DNA of 64,000 nt from Rhodospirillales bacterium. GTDB lineage: Bacteria > Pseudomonadota > Alphaproteobacteria > ATCC43930 > CGMCC-115725. The stretch is from the NCBI GenBank assembly GCA_027315365.1, contig DAHUYF010000131.1, positions 25,795-89,794 of the forward strand. Reading direction: 5' to 3'. The notes under the pieces were generated by a model. That model had not been told where the DNA came from, made no database searches, and saw only the letters and a program-made list of their open reading frames with translations. Both the position numbers and the translations under genes were made by a program. Below are positions 1 through 8,027 of this stretch, piece after piece (within the stretch, counting starts at the first letter, position 1; the number at the start of each line of letters is the position of its first letter).

Positions 1-312
1 CACTACCATCCCGGCTCGTTCTGGTCGGGAAGCTACTACGTCGCCGATGGCGGCTGCGCCGAGGACCCGTCGCTGGGCGGCGAGTTCGAGATCTTCGATC
101 CGCGCGGTCCCGCGCCGATGATGCACGCCCCGGCACTGAAATTCGGCGGCGAGGACGGGCTGTCGGCCGGCAGCGCCGAGACCATCCGTCCGCGTCCCGG
201 GCTGATGTTCCTCTTCCCCTCGTTTCTGCTGCATGCGGTGCGGCCTTATCGCGGCAACGGGTTGCGTATCTCCATCGCCTTCAATTTCGGCCTTTACCGG
301 GAGCTCGCATGA
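1..312 (+). CDS. 2OG-Fe(II) oxygenase family protein, 3' part only
   Basis: The reading frame is open from the first base of the window and ends in TGA, so the N-terminal part lies outside. The visible 103 residues start [14 protein letters not shown] and contain [10 protein letters not shown], then [14 protein letters not shown] and RISIAFNF. This pattern (first iron-ligand His near HxHP, second in the FPSxxxHxV strand, then an Arg that binds 2-oxoglutarate) matches the putative 2OG-Fe(II) oxygenase family TIGR02466. The substrate is unknown. The stop overlaps the glycerol kinase start (ATGA), so the two are probably co-transcribed. A DUF6065-like gene follows the kinase. Confidence 0.75.
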   Translation, partial: HYHPGSFWSGSYYVADGGCAEDPSLGGEFEIFDPRGPAPMMHAPALKFGGEDGLSAGSAETIRPRPGLMFLFPSFLLHAVRPYRGNGLRISIAFNFGLYRELA

Positions 313-1823
313 CCACCCGGCGCTGCGTCGTCGCCGTCGACCAGGGAACCACCTCGACGCGCTCGATCGTCTTCGGAGCCGATGCCGTGCCGATCGCGAC
401 CGCGCAACAAGAATTCAAGCAGATCTACCCGCATCCCGGCTGGATCGAGCATGCGCCGGAGGATCTCTGGCAGACGACGCTGAGCACGCTGCGTCAGGCG
501 CTGCGCCAGGCGGCGCTGCAGCCGGGCGACGTGGCGGCTCTCGGCATCACCAATCAGCGCGAGACCGCCCTGCTCTGGAGCCGGAAGACCGGCGAGCCCA
601 TCCACAACGCCATCGTCTGGCAGGACCGCCGCACTGCCGAGCTCTGCGCGCGTCTCGAGGCGGAGGGGTGCGGCGGTCTGGTCGGCGAGCGCACCGGGCT
701 GCTGCTCGATCCCTATTTTTCGGCGACCAAGATCGCCTGGCTGCTCGACAACGTTCCCGGCGCGCGCGCCCGCGCCGAACGCGGCGAGCTGGCCTTCGGT
801 ACCGTCGATACCTATCTGCTCTGGCGGCTCACCAACGGCGCGGTGCATGCCACGGACGCGACCAACGCGGCGCGTACGCTGCTCCTCGACATCCGCTCCG
901 GCACGTGGGACGACGAGCTGCTGCGTCTCTTCCGCGTGCCGGCGTCGCTGCTGCCGGAGGTGAGGGACACCGCCGGCGAGTTCGGCGTGGTGGCGCCTGA
1001 GCATCTCGGTGCGGCGATGCCGATCCGCGCCGTCGCCGGCGATCAGCAGGCGGCGCTTATCGGCCAGGCCTGTCTCGATCCCGGGATGGTGAAGGCGACC
1101 TTCGGCACCGGCGGCTTCGTGCTGCTCAACACCGGGCCGACGCTGGTGCGTTCGACGCACCGCGCGCTCGCCACCATTGCCTATCAGTGGCGCGGGCTGC
1201 GCCATTATGCGTTGGAGGGCTCGATCTTCGCCGCCGGCGCGACGGTGCAGTGGCTGCGCGACGCGCTCGGCCTCGTCGCCTCCTCGGCCGAGGCCAGCGC
1301 GCTCGCCGCCGAGGCGGATCCGGAGCAGGCGGTCTATCTTGTCCCGGCCTTTGCCGGGCTCGGCGCGCCGCATTGGAGCAGCACGGCGCGCGGTACGATC
1401 ACCGGGCTCACCCGCGGGACGACGCGCAAGGAGCTGGCGCGCGCCGCGCTCGAGAGCGTGGGCTATCAGACGCGCGATCTGCTGGAGGCGATGTACGCCG
1501 ATGTCGGTGACGCTTGGCAGCGCGGAACCAAGCCCGTGATCCGCGTCGATGGCGGCATGTCGGCGAGCAATTGGACGATGCAGTTTCTCGCCGATGTGCT
1601 CGACGCGCCGGTCGACCGGCCGATGGTGCGCGAGACGACGGCGCTGGGCGTGGCCCTGGCGGCCGGCTGGCAGGCGGGATTCTATGCCGGGCCGGAAAGC
1701 TTCGCCGAGGCCTGGCGTCTCGACCGCAGCTTCCGGCCGGCGATGGCGGAAGCCGATCGCCGGCAGCGCTGCCGCGGCTGGCGCGACGCGGTGGCGCGCG
1801 CCCTGCTCGATCCCGCCGAGTAG
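309..1823 (+). CDS. glpK: Glycerol kinase
   Basis: Glycerol kinase phosphorylates glycerol to sn-glycerol 3-phosphate in the cytoplasm. The 504-residue product is the normal length. It has the FGGY-kinase phosphate-binding motif DQGTTSTR near residue 11, GITNQRET near 79 (glycerol-contacting region), FGTGGF in the second actin-like domain, GLGAPHW, and [11 protein letters not shown] near residue 415. The ATG overlaps the preceding stop codon by four bases. No glpF, glpD or glpR is visible nearby, so it is not in a canonical glp operon here. The assignment is firm at family level; a related pentulose kinase is unlikely given the [16 protein letters not shown] pair. Confidence 0.95.
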   Translation: MTTRRCVVAVDQGTTSTRSIVFGADAVPIATAQQEFKQIYPHPGWIEHAPEDLWQTTLSTLRQALRQAALQPGDVAALGITNQRETALLWSRKTGEPIHNAIVWQDRRTAELCARLEAEGCGGLVGERTGLLLDPYFSATKIAWLLDNVPGARARAERGELAFGTVDTYLLWRLTNGAVHATDATNAARTLLLDIRSGTWDDELLRLFRVPASLLPEVRDTAGEFGVVAPEHLGAAMPIRAVAGDQQAALIGQACLDPGMVKATFGTGGFVLLNTGPTLVRSTHRALATIAYQWRGLRHYALEGSIFAAGATVQWLRDALGLVASSAEASALAAEADPEQAVYLVPAFAGLGAPHWSSTARGTITGLTRGTTRKELARAALESVGYQTRDLLEAMYADVGDAWQRGTKPVIRVDGGMSASNWTMQFLADVLDAPVDRPMVRETTALGVALAAGWQAGFYAGPESFAEAWRLDRSFRPAMAEADRRQRCRGWRDAVARALLDPAE

Positions 1824-1835
1824 GCATCTGGCCGC

Positions 1836-2552
1836 ATGCGCATCGTCTTCCGCTGCGATCCCGCCCTCTATGACGTCTTGCCGCGGCCGGTTCCCGCCCG
1901 CAGCGCGCTGCCTGACTGGCTGCGTCGCATGCCCGCGGCGGCCTTCTCCGGCACGCACGGACAAGAGGTGCGCACGGTCAAGCAGTGTCCGCCCTTCGTC
2001 GACGCCATGGCCTATGGCTTCATCATGCCGCTGCCCTGCGATGTCGCGGTCCGCGACGGCAGGTTCTCGTGGAGCTGGGATCTGCCGCCGCTTTCCGTCG
2101 AGGCGCATCCGCGCTCGCCGCTCAGCTTCCATGTGCCCGCGCAGGTGACGGGGACGCCGTTCCATGCCGCCGAGCGCGCCATCGTCAAGTTCAACAGCTT
2201 CTGGACGATCGAGGTCGAGCCTGGCTATGCGCTCTTCGCGACGCATCCCGTCAATCGCGCCGATCTGCCCTTCCGCCTGCTGACCGGTCTCGTCGACGCC
2301 GATCGCTTCAATCAGGTCGGGATCCTGTTCCCGGCGGTCTGGGTCGATCCCGGCTTCGCCGGCGTGCTGCCGGCCGGAACGCCGGTGGCGCAATGCTTTG
2401 CCGTGGCCCGCGAGGCGCCGCAGCTCGCCTTCGCGCCGCTCTCCGACGAGGAGCGTCGGCGCTATGACACGACCGCCGCCGCGCTGCTGTCGAAGCCGGG
2501 CGTCTATCGCCGCCGCTACCGCGCGCGGCGGCCGCGCTCATCCGCCGAGTGA
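1836..2552 (+). CDS. DUF6065-like protein of unknown function
   Basis: This 238-residue soluble protein has no signal peptide. Characteristic stretches are CPPFVDAMAYGFIMPLPCDV, FSWSWDLPPL, FHVPAQVTGTPF, KFNSFWTIEVEPGY, FATHPVNRADLPF and AGTPVAQCF. From memory these correspond to the DUF6065 family, which has no established biochemical role. The gene follows glycerol kinase by 12 bases and belongs to the same plus-strand run as the oxygenase. Its 3' end overlaps by about 15 bases the convergent TPR gene. The C-terminus is Arg-rich (RRRYRARRPR), possibly a disordered tail. Confidence 0.6.
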   Translation: MRIVFRCDPALYDVLPRPVPARSALPDWLRRMPAAAFSGTHGQEVRTVKQCPPFVDAMAYGFIMPLPCDVAVRDGRFSWSWDLPPLSVEAHPRSPLSFHVPAQVTGTPFHAAERAIVKFNSFWTIEVEPGYALFATHPVNRADLPFRLLTGLVDADRFNQVGILFPAVWVDPGFAGVLPAGTPVAQCFAVAREAPQLAFAPLSDEERRRYDTTAAALLSKPGVYRRRYRARRPRSSAE

Positions 2553-3461
2553 GCGGCGCAGGGCGTCGAGATCGAGCCACACCTCGCCGGTCGGCGCCGC
2601 GGCGAGCGCCTGCGCGATGCGGCCGAAACTGTCGGCACGCAGCCGCAACGCGCGGGCGTAGGCCGCTTTTGCCGCCGCCATGTCGCCGCTCTGCTGCAAG
2701 CAGATCCCGAGATTGACGGCGGCCTCCGCCAGCCCCGGCCGCCGGTCCAGCGCCTGGCGATAGGCGGCGGCGGCGGCGTCGGCGTCGCGCGCGTCCTGCC
2801 GCGCGAGGCCGAGCGCGAACCAGCCCTCGGCGACGCCGGGGTCGAGCGCGACGGCGCGCTCCAGCGCCGCCCGCGCGCCGTCGCCGTCACCGAGGTGTCG
2901 CAGGCAAAGCCCGAGCTTCAGTGCGGCATCGAAGCTGTCGGGCGCTGCGCGTGCCGCGCGCCTGAAGGCGACCAGCGCCGCCGGCAATTGTTCGGCGTGC
3001 TGCAGCGCCGTGCCCAGCGCGCGCCATCCCTCGGCATCATCGGGGAATTGCTCCAGCAACCGGTCGACCATGGTCCGCGCGTCGCCGTCGCCAAGTTCGA
3101 GCAGCACGATGCAGGTCAGGAAGGCGGCCTCGGCCTTGGCCGGCGCGAGTCCGGCGGCGCGGCGGAAGAAGCCCAGCGCTTCCCGGTGCTCGCCGGCCAT
3201 GCGCGCGGCGCGCCCGGCGAGCAGCAGCGTCGGCGCATGATCGGCGCGAAGCTCGAGGCTCGATCCGGCCCAGCGGGCCGCCTCCCGAGCGTGTCCCCGC
3301 CGCAGCGCGATCGCGGCGGCGAGCTGATGCAGCGCCGGATCGCGCGGCGCCGCCTGCAGCAGGCGCCGGCAGGTCCCCTCCGCGCCGGCGAGATCGCCCT
3401 GGCGCAGCGCGGCCAGGGCCGCGGCGAGCGCGCCCGCGCCTCCGCCCGTTGGCTTGCTCAC
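2538..3461 (-). CDS. Tetratricopeptide-repeat protein
   Basis: The product is 307 residues made almost entirely of TPR-type helix pairs, such as ALRQGDLAGAEGTCRRLLQAAPRDP, AEGWRALGTALQHAEQLPAAL and AEGWFALGLARQDARDADAAAAAYRQAL. No signal peptide or catalytic domain is seen, so it is probably a protein-protein interaction scaffold. I chose a GTG start whose GTGA overlaps the stop of the upstream SGNH hydrolase gene. A longer upstream extension in the same frame is Arg-rich shadow coding and is rejected. The overlap implies translational coupling with the hydrolase. Confidence 0.75.
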   Translation of the reverse strand: MSKPTGGGAGALAAALAALRQGDLAGAEGTCRRLLQAAPRDPALHQLAAAIALRRGHAREAARWAGSSLELRADHAPTLLLAGRAARMAGEHREALGFFRRAAGLAPAKAEAAFLTCIVLLELGDGDARTMVDRLLEQFPDDAEGWRALGTALQHAEQLPAALVAFRRAARAAPDSFDAALKLGLCLRHLGDGDGARAALERAVALDPGVAEGWFALGLARQDARDADAAAAAYRQALDRRPGLAEAAVNLGICLQQSGDMAAAKAAYARALRLRADSFGRIAQALAAAPTGEVWLDLDALRRSLGG

Positions 3462-4042
3462 GGCAGCCACTCGCGCCACGCCCCCCAGCCTTCCACGATC
3501 TCGGCGATCACCGCGTAGCCGGCCGCGCCCGGATGGGCGCCGTCGCCGGCGGCGAGTTCGATCCGCCACAGCCCGATCGCCGACAGCGGCCGGTGCAGCT
3601 CGAGATAGGGGATGGCGAGTTCGCGGCAGAGTCCTGCCAGCGCCGGCGACAGCGTCGCGATTGCGGCATCGGCGGCGTCCGACAGCGGCGGCGGCCCCAG
3701 CATCAGCGTCGGGTGATGCGTCTTGGCGGTGCCGAGGATGGCGCGGGCGTTGGCGAGCGAGGCTCCCGGGTCGACGCGCGGCGTGCCGGTCTCGCCGCGG
3801 CAGTCATTGGCGCCGAACGAGAAGACGAGGCGGCCGTCGATCCCGGCGGGGAGCCGACGCGCCGCCTCCTCGCGCCAGCGCCGGGCGATGTCCGCGCTGG
3901 TGTCGCCGCGAATGCCGAGAGTGTAGCAGGTGACGTCGTGACCGCGGCGGCGCGCCGCGGCACAGGCGCGGCCGACCCAGCCAAGGCCGACGGGGTCGCC
4001 GGTGCCGTTGACGAAGCTGTCGCCGATGAAGCAGAGCCGCAT
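3458..4042 (-). CDS. SGNH/GDSL-type esterase/lipase
   Basis: The 194-residue protein has the SGNH blocks in order. Block I is FIGDSFVNGTG with nucleophile Ser9, a Gly region follows (LGIRGDTS), block III is FSFGANDC with the oxyanion Asn, and the C-terminal block is DGAHPGAAGY supplying the catalytic Asp/His pair. There is no signal peptide, so it should be cytoplasmic. Members hydrolyse acyl esters of lipids, sugars or thioesters, and the natural substrate cannot be read from sequence. It is the first gene of a two-gene minus-strand unit with the TPR protein and is divergent from arsC. Confidence 0.85.
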   Translation of the reverse strand: MRLCFIGDSFVNGTGDPVGLGWVGRACAAARRRGHDVTCYTLGIRGDTSADIARRWREEAARRLPAGIDGRLVFSFGANDCRGETGTPRVDPGASLANARAILGTAKTHHPTLMLGPPPLSDAADAAIATLSPALAGLCRELAIPYLELHRPLSAIGLWRIELAAGDGAHPGAAGYAVIAEIVEGWGAWREWLP

Positions 4043-4102
4043 CGCTTGTTCCTTCGCGTGCCTCTACCTATCATGCGCCGGCAGCGGCCGGCGAGAGGGG
4101 CC

Positions 4103-4444
4103 ATGAGCGTTACCATCTATCACAATCCGCGCTGCGGCAAGTCGCGCGCCACCTTGGCGCTACTGGAGAAGAAGGGCGTTCGCCCGCGCGTCGTCGAGTA
4201 TCTGAAGACGCCCCCCGACAAGGCCGAGCTGAAGCGGCTGCTGGCGCTGCTCGGCATGACGCCGCGCGCCCTGCTGCGCGCCAAGGAGGCGAAGGAGGCG
4301 GGACTCGACCGGGCGGAGCTTTCCGACGACGCGATCATCGCCGGGATGGTCGCGCATCCCATCGTCATCGAGCGCCCGATCGTGGTCTCGGGCAGCCGTG
4401 CGGCCATCGGCCGCCCGCCGGAAGCGGTGCTCAAGATACTGTAG
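4103..4444 (+). CDS. arsC: Arsenate reductase, glutaredoxin-coupled ArsC family
   Basis: The 113-residue protein has the thioredoxin-fold ArsC signature: YHNPRCGKSR with catalytic Cys11, then VVEYLKTPP. The C-terminal block PIVIERPIVV ends in IGRPPE, with the arginines that stabilise the thiolate and arsenate. Family members reduce arsenate to arsenite using glutathione and glutaredoxin. No ArsR, ArsB or Acr3 gene is nearby, so a dedicated arsenic operon is not supported. It may be a stand-alone reductase or a Spx/YffB-like member. The start was chosen at the ATG that gives the canonical N-terminus MSVTIYHNPRC; it follows a purine-rich stretch (gagaggggcc). Confidence 0.85.
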   Translation: MSVTIYHNPRCGKSRATLALLEKKGVRPRVVEYLKTPPDKAELKRLLALLGMTPRALLRAKEAKEAGLDRAELSDDAIIAGMVAHPIVIERPIVVSGSRAAIGRPPEAVLKIL

Positions 4445-4456
4445 CCTCGGTGCGCC

Positions 4457-5395
4457 TCACCGCGCCGGCGCGATGATCGCCACCGGGATGCCGTTGCGCG
4501 CGAGCCCGGCGCGCCGCACCGTTGTCCAATCGACGCGGCTGATCTGGTCGCCCGCGGCGGCGGCGATGCGCGCCACCAGATCGCTCGGCGGCTGCGGCGT
4601 CATCGCCGACCCGTCATCAAGCTGGTCGGCCTGCGCCTTGTCGGGATGAATTTCGAGCAGGAGCCGGTCGCCCACCCATTCCACCCGGCTCTGCGCGCGG
4701 TCGACGCGGACCGGCGTCCCCAGCGCGACCTCGCGATAGAGGCGCGCGATATCCTCGGGATAGAGGTGAAGGCAGCCATGGCTGACATTGCGGCCGACCC
4801 CGTCCGGCTTGTTGGTGCCGTGGATGAGGTAGTCGGGCCAGCCGAGTCGCAGCTCATAGGCGCCAAGCGGATTGTCGGGCCCCGCCGGCACGACGTGCGG
4901 CAGGTCGGGGCGCTCGGCGCGGATCGAGGGTGGCGGATACCAAGCGGGGTCGGCGAGCTTGGCGACGACGCGCGTTTCGCCCAGGGGCGAGTCCATGCCA
5001 GCGACAGCCACGCCGACCGGGAAGGTCTCGACCGTGCGGCCATCGGGCGGGAAATAGAACAGCCGCCGCTGCGCCAGCGCCACGACGATGCCGCGCCGCT
5101 TCCCGTCCGGCAGGAGAAAGTGCTGCGGCAGGACGATGCGCCGCCCGACGCCCGGCAGCCAGGGATCGACGCCGGGATTGGCGACCACGAGCTCGGTGTA
5201 GCCGAGATCATAGCGCCGCGCGATGTCGAGCAGCGTCTCGCCCGGGGCAGTGACGGTGCTTGCCACCGCGCCGACTGCCTCCTGGCCCGGCGCCAGCGGA
5301 AATTCCGCCGCCCGCGCCGGGACCGCGCACGAGGCGAGAAGCGCGCTCAGCCACAGCCACGCACGCAGCCGCCGCCATGCTCTCTGTCGTCGCAT
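4457..5395 (-). CDS. ErfK/YbiS/YcfS-type L,D-transpeptidase
   Basis: The 312-residue envelope protein has a signal peptide (residues 1-30, ending PARAA). It also has a LysM-like peptidoglycan-binding segment (about 44-92: TVTAPGETLLDIARRYDLGY) and a YkuD catalytic domain (about 100-235). The active-site motif is HGTNKPDGVGRNVSHGC, with His192 and nucleophile Cys208; the usual SxGCIR is SHGCLHL here. The block from LLPDGKRRGIV through VVPAGPDNPLGAYELRL matches the E. coli enzymes that link Braun lipoprotein to meso-diaminopimelate. Length and domain order are also the same. It lies 37 bases downstream of a small lipoprotein ending in Lys, on the same strand. An N-terminal extension in the same frame is low-complexity shadow. 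Confidence 0.85.
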   Translation of the reverse strand: MRRQRAWRRLRAWLWLSALLASCAVPARAAEFPLAPGQEAVGAVASTVTAPGETLLDIARRYDLGYTELVVANPGVDPWLPGVGRRIVLPQHFLLPDGKRRGIVVALAQRRLFYFPPDGRTVETFPVGVAVAGMDSPLGETRVVAKLADPAWYPPPSIRAERPDLPHVVPAGPDNPLGAYELRLGWPDYLIHGTNKPDGVGRNVSHGCLHLYPEDIARLYREVALGTPVRVDRAQSRVEWVGDRLLLEIHPDKAQADQLDDGSAMTPQPPSDLVARIAAAAGDQISRVDWTTVRRAGLARNGIPVAIIAPAR

Positions 5396-5403
5396 CAGGA
5401 ATT

Positions 5404-5425
5404 CTCCGGCGAACTCCTGCCGGAG
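5404..5425 (-). promoter_or_regulatory. Hairpin that covers the transpeptidase ribosome-binding site
   Basis: On the minus strand, between the lipoprotein stop and the transpeptidase ATG, there is a perfect 7-bp stem CTCCGGC / GCCGGAG with an 8-base loop. The 3' arm contains GGAG, the best Shine-Dalgarno match, spaced 8 bases from the ATG. The hairpin could lower translation of the enzyme relative to the abundant lipoprotein. It could also be a weak transcript-processing or attenuation point. No U-tract follows, so it is not a standard terminator. Confidence 0.5.
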
Positions 5426-5432
5426 CCGCCGC

Positions 5433-5696
5433 TTACTTGTGCAGGCTGCGATTGTACATCTGCTCCGCGCGCTGGTTGGCGGCCTGCGCCTCCTGCTGCG
5501 CCTGCTGCGCCGTCTGCAGCGCCTGCTGCGCGGTCTGCATTGCCTTGTCGGCTTCCGCCTTGCTCTGATCCGCGGTCGCCATCGCCGTCGACAGCTGGCT
5601 GTTCGCTGCCGGCTGCTCGCTGGCGCAGGCGGCCAACAGCAACGGCGCGGCAAGCAGCAGGTAGGATGCGCTACGCAGGGTTTCCTTACGCATCAT
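5433..5696 (-). CDS. Small Lpp-like lipoprotein with C-terminal lysine
   Basis: The 87-residue protein has a lipoprotein signal peptide with lipobox LAAC, lipidated Cys at 24. Ala-Ser follow, so there is no inner-membrane Asp retention signal and outer-membrane sorting is expected. The mature part is a single Ala/Gln-rich helix with repeated AQQA units (about residues 35-80), predicted coiled coil, ending YNRSLHK. The terminal Lys is the residue used in E. coli Lpp for covalent linkage to peptidoglycan by ErfK-class L,D-transpeptidases, and such an enzyme is encoded immediately downstream. There is no clear primary-sequence identity with enterobacterial Lpp. The tether role is inference, while lipoprotein status is well supported. 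Confidence 0.75.
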   Translation of the reverse strand: MMRKETLRSASYLLLAAPLLLAACASEQPAANSQLSTAMATADQSKAEADKAMQTAQQALQTAQQAQQEAQAANQRAEQMYNRSLHK

Positions 5697-5786
5697 GAGC
5701 CTCCATGGGAAGTGCGCGGCCGGTTGGTGCCGCGCGGGCAGCTACTAAACTGTAGCGTGACAGCTAACGCCGAGATGGCCGCGGCA

Positions 5787-5814
5787 TGACAAAATTTTCG
5801 TTAAAAATTTGTCA
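5787..5814. repeat. AT-rich inverted repeat between rlmN and the lipoprotein gene
   Basis: TGACAAAATTTT pairs with AAAAATTTGTCA across a 4-base centre, with one mismatch. It is markedly AT-rich against the surrounding GC-rich DNA. It lies 8 bases after the rlmN stop codon and upstream of the lipoprotein gene. It could be the rlmN terminator on the minus strand or an operator for the lipoprotein gene. A separate imperfect motif, CTGTAGCGTGACAGCTAAC, lies just to its left (about 5749-5767). Confidence 0.4.
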
Positions 5815-5822
5815 GCCTGCTC

Positions 5823-6944
5823 TCACGGGGCGTCGGGGGCCTGCTCCGCGCCGAGCGCGCTTCGGCGGTGCCGGACGCTGGCGGATTTGAGCTGGCCGCA
5901 GGCGGCCATGATGTCCTCGCCGCGCGGCGTGCGCACTGGCGAGGAATATCCCGCGGCGTTGACGATATCGGAGAACTCCTTGATCGCCGCCGCGTTCGAG
6001 CGCTCGTAAGGCGCGCTGGGCCAGGGGTTGAACGGGATCAGGTTGACCTTGGCGGGGATGCCGGCGAGCAGCCGCACCAGCTCGCGCGCCTCGGCGGGGC
6101 TGTCGTTGACGCCCTTCAACATGACGTATTCGAAGGTGATGCGCCGCGCATTGCTGGCGCCGGGATATGTCCGACAGGCATCGAGCAGCTCGGCCAGCGG
6201 ATACTTGCGATTGATCGGCACCAGCACGTCGCGCAACTCGTCGGTAACCGCGTGCAACGAGATCGCGAGGTTGACGCCGAGCTCGGCGCCGCAGCGGCGG
6301 ATCATCGGCACGATGCCCGAGGTCGACAGCGTGATCTTGCGCCGCGACAGCGACAGCCCCTCGTGATCCATCACGATCCTGAGCGCCTGCGCGACGTTGT
6401 CGTAATTGTACAGTGGCTCGCCCATCCCCATCAGCACGATGTTGGTGAGCTGGCGGTCGTCCTGGGGCGAGGGCCATTCGCCGAGCGCATCGCGCGCCAG
6501 CATCACCTGGCCGACGATTTCCGCCGCGGTCAGGTTGCGCACCAGGCGCTGCGTGCCGGTATGGCAGAAGCTGCAGGTCAGCGTGCAGCCGACCTGCGAG
6601 GAGATGCACAGCGTGCCGCGATCCTCTTCGGGGATGTGGACGCATTCCACCTCCTGCCCGTCGGCAAAACGCAGCAGCCATTTGCGTGTGCCATCGACCG
6701 AGGCGAGCGCGCGCGTCACCGCCGGCCGGCCGACGCCGCAGCGTTCCGCCAGCGCGGCGCGAAACGTCTTGGACAGCGTTGTCATGGCGCCGATGTCGGT
6801 GACGCCGCGGTTGTAGATCCAATGCCAGAGCTGGCGCACGCGGAAGGCCTCGGCGCCCATCGCCGTCATCTCGGCCAGCAGTTCCTCGCGGCTCAGGCCG
6901 ACGAGTTCCCTGAGGCCCTCGGTTGCAGGTGTGACGCTTGCCAT
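5823..6944 (-). CDS. rlmN: Dual-specificity 23S rRNA A2503 / tRNA A37 C2-methyltransferase
   Basis: This radical-SAM enzyme methylates C2 of A2503 in 23S rRNA and A37 in some tRNAs. The 373-residue protein has the RlmN N-terminal domain ([14 protein letters not shown] near residue 34) and the radical-SAM cluster motif CTLTCSFC (Cys120, 124, 127). It also has [27 protein letters not shown] and [12 protein letters not shown]. The C-terminal [15 protein letters not shown] carries the Cys (near 348) that is methylated and forms the covalent RNA adduct. The length is normal. It is a single-gene unit on the minus strand, divergent from the esterase at 7071. Confidence 0.96.
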   Translation of the reverse strand: MASVTPATEGLRELVGLSREELLAEMTAMGAEAFRVRQLWHWIYNRGVTDIGAMTTLSKTFRAALAERCGVGRPAVTRALASVDGTRKWLLRFADGQEVECVHIPEEDRGTLCISSQVGCTLTCSFCHTGTQRLVRNLTAAEIVGQVMLARDALGEWPSPQDDRQLTNIVLMGMGEPLYNYDNVAQALRIVMDHEGLSLSRRKITLSTSGIVPMIRRCGAELGVNLAISLHAVTDELRDVLVPINRKYPLAELLDACRTYPGASNARRITFEYVMLKGVNDSPAEARELVRLLAGIPAKVNLIPFNPWPSAPYERSNAAAIKEFSDIVNAAGYSSPVRTPRGEDIMAACGQLKSASVRHRRSALGAEQAPDAP

Positions 6945-7070
6945 GATGGCGCAAGATATAGGGGCGTCCGGGGAGGGTGCAAAGGAAAAGGCGGGCGCCG
7001 AGCCCGCGGTTGCGCCGGCGTGCGGCGCCGGGCAAGCTGCCGCCCGCCGCCATCAACCGGTTAGGAACGC

Positions 7071-8027
7071 ATGGCCCTCGATCCCGCCAAGGTTAACCTC
7101 GACCTGCAGGCCAAGGCGCTGCTCGACATGATCGCGCAGGCCGGCCGCATTCCGTACAGCCAGATCACCCCGGCGCAGGCGCGGGCGCAATACGCCGAGC
7201 TCTGCCGGCGCACGCGCAAAACCGCGGAGTTCCCGGTAAGCGTCGCCGACCGCGAGATTCCCGGCCCCGCCGGTACGCTCCGTACCCGTCTGGTGCGGCC
7301 GCGCGCGGGCGGCGCGGCGCTGCTGCCGGTGCTCGCCTTCTTTCATGGCGGCGGCTGGTGCATCGGCGATCTCGACACCCATGACGCCGCCTGCCGCCAG
7401 CTTGCCGCCGAGGCGGGTTGCGCCGTGCTGTCGGTCGATTACCGCCTCGCCCCCGAGCACCCGTTCCCGGCGGCGGTCGAGGATTGCTTCGCCGCGCTGC
7501 GCTTCCTGGCGGCGGAAGGTTCCGGCCTCGGCCTCGATCCCGCGCGCATGGCGGTCGGCGGCGACAGCGCGGGCGGCAATCTCGCCGCGGTCGCGGCGAT
7601 CCAGGCGCGCGACGTCGGCATCGCCCTCAAGGGCCAGGTGCTGATCTATCCCGCCACCGATTTCAGCGAGGCGCGGCCGTCGCATGAGGATTTCGCCGAG
7701 GGCTTTCTCCTGACCCGGGACTCGATGGCGTGGTTCGGCGGCAATTACCTCCCGGAAAGCCGGCATCGCGACTGGCGCGCCTCGCCGATCCTGGCGCCCG
7801 ACCTCACCCGCCTGCCGCCCGCCATCATCATCGTCGGCGACTGCGATCCCCTGCGCGACGAGAGCCGCGACTATGCCGAGAAGCTGCGTCAGGCCGGCAA
7901 CGATGCGGCGTTCCACCTCTATCCCGGCATGATCCACGGCTTCTTCACCATGGGCGGCGCGATCGCTGCCGCCGACCGCGCCATCGCTCAGTCGGCGTCA
8001 CTGCTACGCCGCGTCTTCAGCGTTTGA
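7071..8027 (+). CDS. HSL/GDXG-family alpha/beta hydrolase (esterase)
   Basis: The 318-residue cytoplasmic protein has the HSL-family oxyanion motif HGGGW (92-96). The nucleophile elbow is GDSAGGN with Ser166, YRLAPEHPFPAA precedes it, GDCDPLRDES holds the catalytic Asp, and YPGMIHGF carries the catalytic His. This is the standard carboxylesterase/lipase architecture acting on short-chain acyl esters. It starts at ATG after ggttaggaacgc, a weak ribosome-binding site. Its 3' end overlaps the convergent IalB-like gene by 11 bases, which leaves no room for a shared terminator. Confidence 0.9.
   Translation: MALDPAKVNLDLQAKALLDMIAQAGRIPYSQITPAQARAQYAELCRRTRKTAEFPVSVADREIPGPAGTLRTRLVRPRAGGAALLPVLAFFHGGGWCIGDLDTHDAACRQLAAEAGCAVLSVDYRLAPEHPFPAAVEDCFAALRFLAAEGSGLGLDPARMAVGGDSAGGNLAAVAAIQARDVGIALKGQVLIYPATDFSEARPSHEDFAEGFLLTRDSMAWFGGNYLPESRHRDWRASPILAPDLTRLPPAIIIVGDCDPLRDESRDYAEKLRQAGNDAAFHLYPGMIHGFFTMGGAIAAADRAIAQSASLLRRVFSV

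Noticed and set aside
294..2393. Long minus-strand open frame opposite glycerol kinase and the DUF6065-like gene
   Set aside because: It is an antisense shadow typical of high-GC DNA: Arg/Ala/Gly-rich, no family features, while the plus-strand genes show clear motifs.
4103..4444. Arsenic resistance operon
   Set aside because: Only the ArsC-like reductase is present; no regulator or efflux gene is adjacent.
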